From the NCBI GenBank assembly GCA_030377865.1, contig JAUCGA010000010.1, forward strand, positions 1-64,000: DNA of 64,000 bases, in the 5' to 3' direction. Below the pieces are notes generated by a model. The model was given only the letters and a program-made list of their open reading frames with translations, made no database searches and was not told the DNA's origin. This stretch comes from Anaerolineales bacterium HSG25. GTDB lineage: Bacteria > Chloroflexota > Anaerolineae > 4572-78 > J111. Of this stretch, positions 1 through 7,801 are shown in pieces; position 1 is the first letter of the stretch; each line of letters begins with the position of its first letter. The translations under genes and the position numbers were made by a program.

Positions 1-17
1 AACGTTGAACGGCAAAC

Positions 18-1166
18 TCACCCTAATATCTGCCGATAGACGGCTACCGTGTCGCGGGCTACTGCCGCTTGCGTGTAATGATCGACGACTCGCTGTCGGC
101 CTCGATTACGTAACTCCTCACGGAGGGTCACATTATCAATCAGGCGTTGCAGTTGATCCTGCAAGGCCTCGATATTCCCCTCGGCAAAGGTCAAACCAGC
201 CTGCCCAATCACTTCTGGAATCGCGCCCGATTCGGCTCCCACAACGACCACATCACAGGCCATCGCTTCGATTAACACTCGACCAAACTGTTCTTTCCAG
301 TTGCTTTGAGCCAACGACGGTAAAACGAGTACATCTAAGCCGCTAAAATAGTTGGGGATATGGCTCGAGGGCATTTTAGGGTCGAACACTACTCGTCCGC
401 TAATACCGAGCCAGTGAGCCATTTTGCTGAGACGCTCTTTGTCTGGCCCGTCACCCAATATCTGCAACATCCACGGCCCAACTAATTGGCTCGCAGAACG
501 AAGTAATAACTCCACTCCCTTTTCGGGGACTAAGCGCCCCACGTAACCAATTACCAGAGTCGGTTGCGTGGGAGGACTAACCGAACGAAACTTGAAGGCG
601 CTCATGCGTCCTTGTCGGGTGGGGCGTTTGCGTCGAAAATAGATGGACGGGTCAACCCCAAACTGCGGAATCTGTTCGATGTGACCCTGATACCCCTTTT
701 TTCGCCACACCCCCTCGGCCTCGTAATTGCCCACTAATAGAGCATCGGCTCGCTTAAGGACATACCATTCCATCAAACTAAACGGTGGCGGATACCTGCG
801 ATGAATATTTTGCCATGTAAAGACTACCGAGCGCGCTCCTACCTGTTGAGCCAATCGCATGGCCTGAAACGTTGACAGATTATACGGCTCCTCATCAATA
901 TGAAATACATCGGGTCGAACTCGACGGACAATATGTTTTAGTTGAGGGTAGTAATGGATGTGGAAATGACCGTTCCAAGTCATCGGTGTGACGACCATCT
1001 CGTATCCTTCAGTGTGGGTTTTTTCTAGCGTTGTGGGGCTATGTGGGTCGTCCCAACTTGGCGGTACAACCACCGTCAAATCAACACCCGGTATGGCCGC
1101 TATCTCCTCTAGTTTTTTTTGGTAAGCCCCAACAATACAGGCTTTGGAGAGCATCAGAATTTTCAT
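18..1166 (-). CDS. GT4-family glycosyltransferase
   Basis: This 382-residue protein looks like a GT-B fold retaining glycosyltransferase of family GT4, transferring a sugar from a nucleotide donor onto an envelope or capsule polysaccharide intermediate in the cytoplasm. The C-terminal half has the donor-binding start (LVIGYVGRLVPEKG, about residues 205-218) and the EX7E-type motif around EQFGRVLIEAMACDVV. The N-terminal acceptor domain begins MKILMLSKACIVGAY. It overlaps the upstream sugar-transferase gene by one base (TAATG), so the two are translationally coupled. Sugar and acceptor specificity cannot be read from sequence. Confidence 0.9.
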   Translation of the reverse strand: MKILMLSKACIVGAYQKKLEEIAAIPGVDLTVVVPPSWDDPHSPTTLEKTHTEGYEMVVTPMTWNGHFHIHYYPQLKHIVRRVRPDVFHIDEEPYNLSTFQAMRLAQQVGARSVVFTWQNIHRRYPPPFSLMEWYVLKRADALLVGNYEAEGVWRKKGYQGHIEQIPQFGVDPSIYFRRKRPTRQGRMSAFKFRSVSPPTQPTLVIGYVGRLVPEKGVELLLRSASQLVGPWMLQILGDGPDKERLSKMAHWLGISGRVVFDPKMPSSHIPNYFSGLDVLVLPSLAQSNWKEQFGRVLIEAMACDVVVVGAESGAIPEVIGQAGLTFAEGNIEALQDQLQRLIDNVTLREELRNRGRQRVVDHYTQAAVARDTVAVYRQILG

Positions 1167-2605
1167 TAGTAGGCCCCGCTCCCCAAAATAACACGAGGGA
1201 TAGTTTGTAGTAAAATTTTGGTATCTAAGTAGAGTGACCAGTTTTCGATATAGTAGATGTCGAGCAGGGCTACCTCGTCGAAACTAAGTTTGGAGCGCCC
1301 GTTGACCTGCCCCAAGCCTGTTATACCGGGGGCGGCCTCTAAACGACGGCGATGCCATTCTTGATATTGAGCGACCTCGGTGGGTAAGGCTGGACGTGGC
1401 CCGACCAGACTCATGTCGCCCATAATGACATTGTACATTTGGGGCAATTCATCGAGACTGGTGCGGCGTAAAAAGCGGCCAATTCGGGTGACGCGAGGGT
1501 CATCTTTCATTTTGAACAGTGCCCCATCGGCCTCGTTATATTTTTGCAGAGCCGCTTTTTGGGCCTCGGCGTTTTGCACCATCGACCTAAATTTGTAGAT
1601 GGTGAAACGCGAACCGTCTTTGCCCACCCGTATTTGCTCGAACAGTACTGGCCCCGGCGATTCGAGCTTAATCATTAAGGCCATAAGCCCCATGATGGGG
1701 GAGCCAAATAATAGAACCGTGGAGGCTAGGACAAGATCAATGATTCGTTTGACTACTTGATTGAGGCCACTAATGCTGACCTCGTGCGCGCCAATCATGG
1801 GAATACCAGCAATTTCGACGATTTTCATGCGATTGATGGTCATTTGGTACATGTCGGGTACGATTCTGGTTCGGATGCCGACATGGTCACAATAGACCAT
1901 AATGTGCATCATACGGTCATGATATTCCCACGGTAGGGTGACAATTACCTCATCAATTGGTTCGGTCTTGAGGACTTTATCGAGATTATCAGTGTGACCA
2001 AACGCCTTAAATGGGCCAATGTCTTCCTGCTTCATGGGATGATCATCCACAAAACCGACAATTTTTAGACCCAACTCAGGATGAGCCATAACGGCTCGCA
2101 TGACGGTGCGGGCTACCTCGCCTGCCCCAACGATGAGTAGTTGTTTGACCCCAATTCCTCGTCGTCGCAAACTGCGTAACAGCCATAGTTTGATTAAGCG
2201 GCTCAAGCCTAACAAACCCACCGTAAATAATGCGGCATAAATAAAGATGATTCGCGAATAAAAGGTCGGTTGGTACATAAAAACCAACACGATGGCAATA
2301 ATCGAACCGGTAGCCGTGCTGTTGAGTATGGCATAAAATTCGTCAAACCACGATATTCGTTGCCGAATTCGGTAGATTCCTTGGTGCCGATAGACCAAAA
2401 TCAGCAATAAGGTGTACAGCCCGACAAATGGTTGATAAACCTGATAGGGTACATAGTAGCCTGGTTCGACGGTGCGGAACAGTTGCACCTCGTATCGTAG
2501 GAGATAGGCCAGTAAAAAGGCCAAGTTGATGAGTAGCACATCGACCAATACCCAAAACAGTTTGGCCGAAAATCTATTGGTAAATAGGACGTGTAAATGT
2601 TTCAT
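1166..2605 (-). CDS. Undecaprenyl-phosphate sugar phosphotransferase (polyprenyl glycosylphosphotransferase)
   Basis: A 479-residue membrane protein of the WbaP/WcaJ-type family, which starts exopolysaccharide repeat units by moving a sugar phosphate onto undecaprenyl phosphate. Four to five hydrophobic segments occupy roughly residues 12-140, a Rossmann-like CoA-binding_3 region (LLIVGAGEVARTVMRAV) follows, and the catalytic bacterial sugar transferase domain starts near residue 285 with KRIIDLVLAS. Visible motifs are FEQIRVGKDGSRFTIYKFRSM-type, DELPQMYNVIMGDMSLVGPRP and PGITGLGQVNGR. Its length matches the family. It is followed with one-base overlap by a GT4 enzyme. The start lies next to element H1. 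Confidence 0.93.
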   Translation of the reverse strand: MKHLHVLFTNRFSAKLFWVLVDVLLINLAFLLAYLLRYEVQLFRTVEPGYYVPYQVYQPFVGLYTLLLILVYRHQGIYRIRQRISWFDEFYAILNSTATGSIIAIVLVFMYQPTFYSRIIFIYAALFTVGLLGLSRLIKLWLLRSLRRRGIGVKQLLIVGAGEVARTVMRAVMAHPELGLKIVGFVDDHPMKQEDIGPFKAFGHTDNLDKVLKTEPIDEVIVTLPWEYHDRMMHIMVYCDHVGIRTRIVPDMYQMTINRMKIVEIAGIPMIGAHEVSISGLNQVVKRIIDLVLASTVLLFGSPIMGLMALMIKLESPGPVLFEQIRVGKDGSRFTIYKFRSMVQNAEAQKAALQKYNEADGALFKMKDDPRVTRIGRFLRRTSLDELPQMYNVIMGDMSLVGPRPALPTEVAQYQEWHRRRLEAAPGITGLGQVNGRSKLSFDEVALLDIYYIENWSLYLDTKILLQTIPRVILGSGAY

Positions 2606-2653
2606 AAGACATGTTGCGTGAAATGTGTTGCATGTTGCGTGTTATGTACTCCA

Positions 2654-2896
2654 TAGGAATGAGATTTTATTTGACCGCTGATGACCGCTGATTGAAATCA
2701 GCGTCTTAAACGGAAAATCTGCTTAGTAAATATTCAGTGAACTCGCTAGAAAGAGCATCAGAAACCCGATTTCTCAAAGAAATCGGGTTTCTAGGCGGTT
2801 TTACTGAACTTTTACCCTGCTTAAGCAGGTTTCTCGTGTCAGCATAAGAATTCATTCTTATGTGAAAACGCGCAACTTATTTAATCCCCATTCCTA
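2654..2896. repeat. Element H1 (palindromic MITE-like) hosting element A1
   Basis: This fills most of the 342-bp gap between the two polysaccharide gene groups. The ends are inverted (TAGGAATGAG on the left, CATTCCTA on the right). The core has two hairpins, CGCTGATTTCAATCAGCG-like and AACCTGCTTAAGCAGGTT-like. Element A1 interrupts the second hairpin. Related copy: 12718-12863. The rest of the gap is degenerate TTGCGTG/CACGCAACA-type short repeats. Confidence 0.7.
2726..2815 (+). repeat. Element A1 (MITE-like, GTAA ends)
   Basis: A 90-bp element with imperfect terminal inverted repeats GTAAATATTCAGT and ACTGAACTTTTAC around the hairpin AGAAACCCGATTTCT / AGAAATCGGGTTTCT. It is inserted into H1 with a 7-of-8 target duplication (tctgctta left, cctgctta right). 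One of ten copies in the window. Confidence 0.85.
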
Positions 2897-2947
2897 GAAG
2901 ATAAGTTTTTACGCAACACGCAACACGCACTATATTTTCACGCTTCA

Positions 2948-4069
2948 TTATAACAGCTTTTTATAAACCGTAACGGTCTCTTGGGCGGCTTTATCCCAAC
3001 GGAATCGAGCCGCCTGTCGGAGACCTCGCTCGCGCATGGTTTGTTGTAGGTCAGGCTGATTTAGGATTAGGTGCATGGCCTGAGCTAGTTGGAGTGGATT
3101 ATCAGGCTTGACTAGCGCGCCTGCTTTGCCCGCCACCTCTGGCAGGGACGAGACGTTGCTGGTGACAACGGGCGTTCCGCAGGCCATAGCCTCTAACACG
3201 GGCAGGCCAAACCCCTCAAACAAGGAAGGGTAGACGAACAGTGTGGCCGCGTTATACCAAAATGGTAACGCCTCTTGCGGTACATAACCCGGAAATCTAA
3301 CTCGCTCTTGTAGCCCTAACTCGGCCACGAGGGCAAAGATGGCTTGGTAGTACCAGCCCTTGCCACCTGCCACAATCAGGGGCGGGGTGGTCGGGTCAAG
3401 CTGGCACAACTGCCCGTAAGCTCGAATAAGCCCCGACAGGTTTTTGCGTGGCTCCAATGTCCCCAAATAGAGGATAAACTGGTCAGGCAGATTCTGTTGT
3501 CGTCTGAACTGAGCCACCTCCACCACCGGAAGAGGTCGAAAACTGTCATCGGCTCCACAATAAATGGTGTGAACCTGATTAGCCGGTTTGCCGAGCAGGT
3601 TAATCACATCTTGTCGTGTACTCTCTGAGATGGTGATAACTGCTTTGGCTCGCTGTACCGACAAAGTAGTAAAATAGCGCAAATAGTATCGGTTGATAGG
3701 TCGGAACGCCTCTGGAAAGCGCAAAAAACTGAGGTCGTATACCGTTACCACCGACGGACATGGCAACAAAATTGGCGAGACGAAGGCCATAGCATGGTAC
3801 AAATCGGCCTTGGCTCGATATAAGATTGCTGGCTGAATTGCCTGTTCCCACAGAATTCGCATGGCTGGACGTTCGGTCGGCCAACGGCTGAACTCAGTCT
3901 GTAGGCCGTTCCCTTGGAAGGCACGGTCATGCAAAAAAGCAGTAAAGCGGAGACCCCCTTCAACCTGCGGGAGGCTCTGGAGCAGGTTAAATATATACCA
4001 GCTAATACCAGCTCCACGGTAGCTTTGGCTGAGTGATAGTAGATGAGCGTTGAGTGCAATGTGAGACAT
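2948..4069 (-). CDS. GT4-family glycosyltransferase
   Basis: A 373-residue GT-B glycosyltransferase, GT4 family. The donor half shows FILYLGTLEPRKNLSGLIRAY (about residue 200), LIVAGGKGWYY, and the EX7E motif in PSLFEGFGLPVLEAMACGTPVV, all typical of mannosyl- or glucosyltransferases of polysaccharide loci. The N-terminal half contains RAKADLYHAMAF and VVTVYDLSFLRFPEAF. It lies on the same strand as, and upstream of, the two preceding polysaccharide genes but is separated from them by about 340 bp of repeats, so it is probably transcribed separately. Donor sugar unknown. Confidence 0.9.
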   Translation of the reverse strand: MSHIALNAHLLSLSQSYRGAGISWYIFNLLQSLPQVEGGLRFTAFLHDRAFQGNGLQTEFSRWPTERPAMRILWEQAIQPAILYRAKADLYHAMAFVSPILLPCPSVVTVYDLSFLRFPEAFRPINRYYLRYFTTLSVQRAKAVITISESTRQDVINLLGKPANQVHTIYCGADDSFRPLPVVEVAQFRRQQNLPDQFILYLGTLEPRKNLSGLIRAYGQLCQLDPTTPPLIVAGGKGWYYQAIFALVAELGLQERVRFPGYVPQEALPFWYNAATLFVYPSLFEGFGLPVLEAMACGTPVVTSNVSSLPEVAGKAGALVKPDNPLQLAQAMHLILNQPDLQQTMRERGLRQAARFRWDKAAQETVTVYKKLL

Positions 4070-4126
4070 GGTAGGGGATTATAACATAAGGCGGGGTAGG
4101 TGTTAATTTGTTCGGGGTCAAACGAT

Positions 4127-4573
4127 TTTATCTTAGAGCCGTTGCTTGGCCCATTGCCTGACTTGAATTTGACGGGCATCAGGGCTGTTCAGTTCTGAGT
4201 TCAGACAAAGATTCGGGTCATTGGATAGCTCCGACGCGAAGCTAGTCCCTCAATCCCTCCTGCTAGGAGGGAGGTTTCTCCTAAGCCGAGGTGATTTCAT
4301 GCGAGGACAAAAGCTCCTCACCCTAGCAGGGGGAGGCTGGGAGGGGGTAGAACTCTACTCTAACCATGATTTTGATGAAAACTGAACAGCCCTTTGACGG
4401 GCATAGATTGGGTGATTGTGGGCGGCGAATCTGGCCCCAAAGCCAAACCTATGCCCGAAGCGTGGGTGACAGAGATTCGAGACCAATGTGTAACCCACCG
4501 AGTGCCCTTCTTTTTTAAGCAGTGGGGTGCGGAAGAAACAAACCGGTCGCGGGCTGATGCGCCGTTGCGTTAG
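4127..4573 (+). pseudogene. DUF5131 (phage Gp37/Gp68-like) 3' remnant, copy 1, with inserted element R
   Basis: Read on the plus strand, 4127-4180 and 4394-4573 give ILEPLLGPLPDLNLTGI then [26 protein letters not shown] and VPFFFKQWG, the C-terminal signature of DUF5131 proteins. There is no start or N-terminal half. Element R splits the frame after LTGI. The tail lacks the GRTWDE segment seen in copies 2 and 3 and ends ADAPLR-stop, so a further internal deletion is likely. Two more 3' fragments of the same gene lie about 1 and 2 kb downstream. No function is expected. Confidence 0.75.
4181..4393. repeat. Element R, 213-bp inverted-repeat element
   Basis: Ends are AGGGCTGTTCAGTT and AACTGAACAGCCCT, a perfect 14-bp inverted repeat. 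It sits in a DUF5131 remnant, flanked by an 11-bp direct repeat (ttgacgggcat at 4169-4179 and 4394-4404; one extra base, c, at the left junction). The interior has no ORF, but has CCCTCC-rich arms. Only copy in this window. Confidence 0.75.
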
Positions 4574-4610
4574 GTTGTACATCGGGTCAGATCAATGGTT
4601 TTGCAGGTAA

Positions 4611-5096
4611 TCACTCAAGGATGAAATCGGCGAATAGTTGAATCATTTTCTGCAACAGATCATCGGCCTCGGTTACATTAAGTTTATTGTGCTTCACCAG
4701 AGGGATCAAAAGACCAACAGTACCCGATACAGACACCTTCAACTGCTTGCTCTGGGTACGAGCCGCTTTATCATCGGATAGGAACGTCCATTGACGATGC
4801 TTGGCAATGGCAATGCTAGAGGCTTCACCACTATGCAAGGTTTCAGAGAGTTGACCAAATAGACGGAACTCCTCTTCGGCATGTAATGCGATTAGATGGA
4901 TGTGTCCTGTTTTAGAAAATGGATAGATGAACTGCTCGATACCGGAATAAAAGCTATAACCCTGCTGTAAGCCTGCCTGTATCTCACTCCAAACTTGGGT
5001 AGAGATGTAGAGCTTTTGCCACAGTAACGGCAGTAAATCGAGCCGTTGCACCGAGGCAAAGTTTGAAACAACGGTGGTGTTGGCGATGACGCTCAT
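4611..5096 (-). CDS. PIN-like DUF3368 protein (putative toxin component)
   Basis: A 161-residue protein resembling the DUF3368 branch of PIN-domain ribonucleases, which are paired with UPF0175 proteins in toxin-antitoxin-like modules. Acidic positions expected in the PIN active site are visible at GEASSIAIA and FLSDDKAART. The first conserved Asp (usually IVDTS or similar) is replaced: the N-terminus reads VIANTTVVSNF, with Asn in the Asp position, so catalysis may be weakened. The start ATG overlaps the UPF0175 stop by four bases, so the two are coupled. It lies between two DUF5131 fragments, which supports acquisition as a cassette. Confidence 0.75.
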   Translation of the reverse strand: MSVIANTTVVSNFASVQRLDLLPLLWQKLYISTQVWSEIQAGLQQGYSFYSGIEQFIYPFSKTGHIHLIALHAEEEFRLFGQLSETLHSGEASSIAIAKHRQWTFLSDDKAARTQSKQLKVSVSGTVGLLIPLVKHNKLNVTEADDLLQKMIQLFADFILE

Positions 5097-5401
5097 GGCG
5101 AAACCCCGACCAAACTTTGTTCAATTACCTGAACGTCCTCCTCCAATTCTGCCAAGGTTTCCACACCCAAACGAGGCCGAATACCCCGTTGGATAAGCAG
5201 TTGTTTGAGGCGGTCAAAAGAAACACCCGCCAACCAAGCGGCTTTGGCTAACGATATGTCGGTGGTTTGATATTGGTAAATGGCCCAATCGAGCCGAATA
5301 TGAGGGCGTTCTTGCCACAACACCTGTAACGCCTCTTGAATAACGGTCTGTTCGTCGGGGTAGAGTTTAGCCTGTACTAGGGCTTGGGGGGTAATTAACA
5401 T
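5093..5401 (-). CDS. UPF0175 family protein (putative antitoxin)
   Basis: A 102-residue protein with the UPF0175 layout: a helical N-terminus (YPDEQTVIQEALQVLW) and a later SLAKAAWLAGVSFDRLKQLL segment that resembles a small helix-turn-helix. Proteins of this family are found upstream of DUF3368 PIN-like genes and are thought to act as antitoxins. Here it precedes the PIN-like gene with a four-base overlap. A purine-rich GGAGGCTC stretch just upstream of the ATG serves as ribosome binding site. Function is inferred from family and neighbour. Confidence 0.75.
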   Translation of the reverse strand: MLITPQALVQAKLYPDEQTVIQEALQVLWQERPHIRLDWAIYQYQTTDISLAKAAWLAGVSFDRLKQLLIQRGIRPRLGVETLAELEEDVQVIEQSLVGVSP

Positions 5402-5484
5402 GGAGAGCCTCCTTAATCGTTACGTACAATTTTCAAATCAGTAATGAAGGTATTATACGGTAAGTCAAGTGGCTTTCAAAGCCA

Positions 5485-5583
5485 AAGCAGTGCGGAAGAA
5501 ACAAGCGGGTCGCCTGCTACAAAGGCCGGACGTGGGATGAACAACCGGCGCGGGCTGATGTGCCGTTGCGGTTGGCGACTTAG
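5485..5583 (+). pseudogene. DUF5131 3' remnant, copy 2
   Basis: A 32-codon plus-strand fragment reads KQCGRNKRVACYKGRTWDEQ then PARADVPLRLAT-stop, matching the very end of a DUF5131 protein. Nothing upstream resembles the rest of the gene. It follows the UPF0175/DUF3368 cassette and precedes a strong bidirectional terminator. Direct-repeat partner of the fragments at 4127-4573 and 6482-6683. Confidence 0.65.
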
Positions 5584-5590
5584 GGGAAAC

Positions 5591-5630
5591 AAAAAGGGGG
5601 CTGAGTGGATGTATTCACTAGCCCCCTTTT
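5591..5630. terminator. Bidirectional intrinsic terminator
   Basis: The stem AAAAGGGGGCT...AGCCCCCTTTT with inner AGTG/CACT has A and T runs on both sides. It lies right behind DUF5131 fragment 2 (plus strand) and the retropepsin-like gene (minus strand). Confidence 0.75.
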
Positions 5631-5634
5631 GACA

Positions 5635-6015
5635 TTATCCTGATATCTTCATCAATTCATTCGGCCCATCTAACGTTAGCCGTAATTTATTGAGGAGATT
5701 TCGTCCCAATATCACCTCATCTCCCAACTCATCGGCGATGATTTCTACAAATGGAAATCGTAAATCACCAATTTCTATATCGACCATGTAGGTGTCAACT
5801 ACTCGGCGCTCACCCCATTGACTGCGTAGATATTTACGGTTGTCGGCTTGTAGCGACAATGGCTCGATATAGGCAAATGGCACGATGGAAGCATCTGCAC
5901 CAGTATCGACCAAAGCAGGTATGGTGGTGGTTTGAAACGGTTCGGCTGGTGGTGCAAGACGAACCGTGATTGTTGGCGCGGGTGGGAAGTAATGCTTATC
6001 ATAAGGGAATTTCAT
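5635..6015 (-). CDS. Retropepsin-like aspartyl protease domain protein
   Basis: A 126-residue protein with the single-domain retropepsin signature: ALVDTGADASIVP (catalytic DTG) and, near the C-terminus, EVILGRNLLNKLRLTLDG. Such proteins must dimerise to make an active site. I use ATG at 6015 (MKFPYDKHYF) instead of an upstream start, because it overlaps the preceding stop as TGATG and follows a GGGGAGG ribosome binding site. It forms a two-gene unit with the RHH-like gene upstream. Whether the pair works as a toxin-antitoxin or stress module is unknown. Confidence 0.75.
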   Translation of the reverse strand: MKFPYDKHYFPPAPTITVRLAPPAEPFQTTTIPALVDTGADASIVPFAYIEPLSLQADNRKYLRSQWGERRVVDTYMVDIEIGDLRFPFVEIIADELGDEVILGRNLLNKLRLTLDGPNELMKISG

Positions 6016-6383
6016 CAAGATAACCTCCCCGTCGTCGGCGTGCGAACCCAAACCTCTTCGATCGGTTGCTCACCCACTTGCCGAAGTAGAACCGATATTC
6101 GGCCATACTTTTTCCGAATTCGTTGATATAAGGTCGCTCCATCGGCATCATGATCAACCAGTGTTTGATGATGAATCGCCACCCATTTCCCTAGATACTC
6201 CTGTTTTAGAGTGGCGTACATCGTTTTGTAGGCCGAGATTTCTTGATCTAACTTGATCTGTTGCTGGTGCCGTAGATACTGCTCTACGGCTTCATTAACT
6301 AAATCATTGATCGTTTTAGCCTCATGTTGAGCGTTTTCGACCAGCCGTTCTTCTAAATCAGCCCGTAAAGTAATGGTTTTCAT
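6015..6383 (-). CDS. Ribbon-helix-helix-like small protein
   Basis: A 122-residue protein starting MKTITLRADLEERLVENAQ, a pattern typical of ribbon-helix-helix (antitoxin-like) DNA-binding N-termini, with NDLVNEAVEQYLRHQQQIK as the helical part. The remainder (TMYATLKQEYLGKWVAIHHQ, later KYGRISVLLRQVGEQPIEEV) resembles DUF5678-type C-termini, but I am unsure of that. The start is set at 6383 by a GGAGG site six bases upstream. It overlaps the retropepsin-like gene by one base. A longer frame starting at 6530 runs into DUF5131 fragment 3 and is not used. Confidence 0.65.
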   Translation of the reverse strand: MKTITLRADLEERLVENAQHEAKTINDLVNEAVEQYLRHQQQIKLDQEISAYKTMYATLKQEYLGKWVAIHHQTLVDHDADGATLYQRIRKKYGRISVLLRQVGEQPIEEVWVRTPTTGRLS

Positions 6384-6481
6384 GCATGGCCTCCGTTGAT
6401 GTTGTTCTTTTCTGAAATCGAGGTAAAATCTCATGAAAATCATACTGATATTTGAGATTAAGACAACTGTGGGTTGATATC

Positions 6482-6683
6482 TGTAGCCAAACCCATGTCC
6501 GAACCGTGGGTGACAGAAATTCGAGACCAATGTCTAACCCACCGAGTGCCCTTCTTTTTTAAGCAGTGGGGCGGGGTACGGAAGAAACAGACAGGCCGAA
6601 TGTTACATGGCTGGACGTGGGATGAGCAGGCTACACGGGTTGCTTTACCAATGGTATCGGCAAGAGGGGAGGCGGATGATTGA
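6482..6683 (+). pseudogene. DUF5131 3' remnant, copy 3
   Basis: The plus strand reads [38 protein letters not shown] and GWTWDEQ to a TGA at 6681-6683: the longest continuous DUF5131 C-terminal piece in the window. No N-terminal part exists. It is nearly the same in protein sequence as fragment 1 over WVTEIRDQC to FFFKQWG. Confidence 0.7.
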
Positions 6684-6700
6684 GGTGTTAACTACATAAA

Positions 6701-6774
6701 AGAGAACAGGATGCGCAGGAAGGCACTGATTTTTTTGACTCTAATCAGTGCCTTCCTGCGCATCCTGTTCTCTC
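6701..6774. repeat. Element Q1 (palindrome)
   Basis: A near-perfect hairpin, GAACAGGATGCGCAGGAAGG ... CCTTCCTGCGCATCCTGTTC, with the inner pair CACTGATT/AATCAGTG. It sits directly behind the GxxExxY gene. A second copy with the same orientation of its asymmetric loop lies on the other side of that gene (7583-7653). Confidence 0.8.
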
Positions 6775-6777
6775 TTC

Positions 6778-7566
6778 TCATGCCTTCAACACAACTGGTC
6801 GTAACCGCAAATCATAAAAGTTCGCCACAATTGCCAGCGGAACCTGCTCCAGCCGGAGCCAATCTTTGATGTTGTTGATGCTAATCTGATTGATGTCGGT
6901 AATCGCCACCGGAAAGACCAGCGCGGTGTCACCCACTCGCAGATGTGCGAACTTAATCTTGGTCAGTGGCTGGTTGCGATACACAACCTGCATCTCTCGT
7001 TGACGACGGACGGGCAACCCTCGTTGGGCTAACTCCTCGTAGCAGGCATTGGCATAAATACGGTAGATGAATCCCGCGCCAAGCGTTTGATGCACCTCAT
7101 ATAGACCGCCAATAATCTGGTCGGTAATATGGGAATCAATCAAGGCCGTTGCCGATTGCTCAAGGGGTTTCGTGGTGTAGGACATGGCTTGCGGGGAGAA
7201 ATAGGTGCGTTTAGGTGTGGCAGAAGAGCCACCAAAATTGAGGAGCAAGCCCACCTCTTTGTTAAATGCCTTGAGATAAGAGATGGCTTGAGCCATGTGT
7301 AAGTTGGTCAATTCGGGTGCAACTTTTAGCTCCACAATCACATGGTCCGCCACAAAAAGATCGAGTTTTTGTAGGCCAACCAGTGTCTCCTTGTAAAAAA
7401 TCTGATACTCATCTTGACGACTACAGCGGATACCAAGACGTTGCAAATCATACAGCATGGCCTTTTCGTACACATGTTCGGGATAGGTGTTGCCCAAACC
7501 GTTGTAGACATCGTAATAAACGCCAATGATGGTATGGGTTAGGTCTGAATGAAGGTAATGGGTCAT
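6778..7566 (-). CDS. Tandem GxxExxY-type protein (PD-(D/E)XK-like)
   Basis: This 262-residue protein consists of two GxxExxY domains; the family usually has one (about 125 aa). Domain 1 (residues 1-125) keeps the signature region GLGNTYPEHVYEKAM and a nuclease-like FVADHVIVELKV core. Domain 2 (about 140-262) has GLYEVHQTLGAGFIYRIYAN, but the strand that should carry Glu-X-Lys reads TALVFPVAIT, so it has lost the presumed catalytic residues. Direct copies of element Q bracket the gene, and it lies in the accessory island. The biological role of the family is not firmly known. Confidence 0.8.
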   Translation of the reverse strand: MTHYLHSDLTHTIIGVYYDVYNGLGNTYPEHVYEKAMLYDLQRLGIRCSRQDEYQIFYKETLVGLQKLDLFVADHVIVELKVAPELTNLHMAQAISYLKAFNKEVGLLLNFGGSSATPKRTYFSPQAMSYTTKPLEQSATALIDSHITDQIIGGLYEVHQTLGAGFIYRIYANACYEELAQRGLPVRRQREMQVVYRNQPLTKIKFAHLRVGDTALVFPVAITDINQISINNIKDWLRLEQVPLAIVANFYDLRLRPVVLKA

Positions 7567-7582
7567 GGTATTTACAACATTA

Positions 7583-7653
7583 AGAACAGGATGTGCAGGA
7601 AGGCACTGATTTTTTTGACTCTAATCAGTGTCATCCTGCGCATCCTGTTCTCT
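7583..7653. repeat. Element Q2 (palindrome)
   Basis: Second copy of Q (AGAACAGGATGTGCAGGA ... TCCTGCGCATCCTGTTCT), same orientation as Q1, located just upstream of the GxxExxY gene start. One arm has diverged (TCATCC in place of CTTCC). Confidence 0.8.
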
Positions 7654-7655
7654 TT

Positions 7656-7801
7656 TTACTCCAACTCAACTCGATCATCCATCAACTGATCGAACGAAAC
7701 CTCGAACAACCGCGTCAACTTGGTAATCAAATGGACAGAGGGGTTGTTTTTTTTACCCGTTTCCAGTTCACCAATAAACCCGTGAGCAATTCCTAGAGTC
7801 C
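7656..7801 (-). pseudogene. XRE/Cro-type HTH regulator, 3' remnant
   Basis: The minus strand encodes LGIAHGFIGELETGKKNNPS, then LITKLTRLFEVSFDQLM and DDRVELE-stop, the recognition helix and following part of an HTH_3 (XRE) domain. No start or first helices exist: the frame runs straight into the stop of the PEBP gene, so the 5' part was lost by a deletion or rearrangement at about 7801. Confidence 0.65.

Noticed and set aside
5444-5632. 62-aa plus-strand ORF over DUF5131 fragment 2
   Set aside because: It is in a different frame from the recognisable DUF5131 residues and ends in the terminator.
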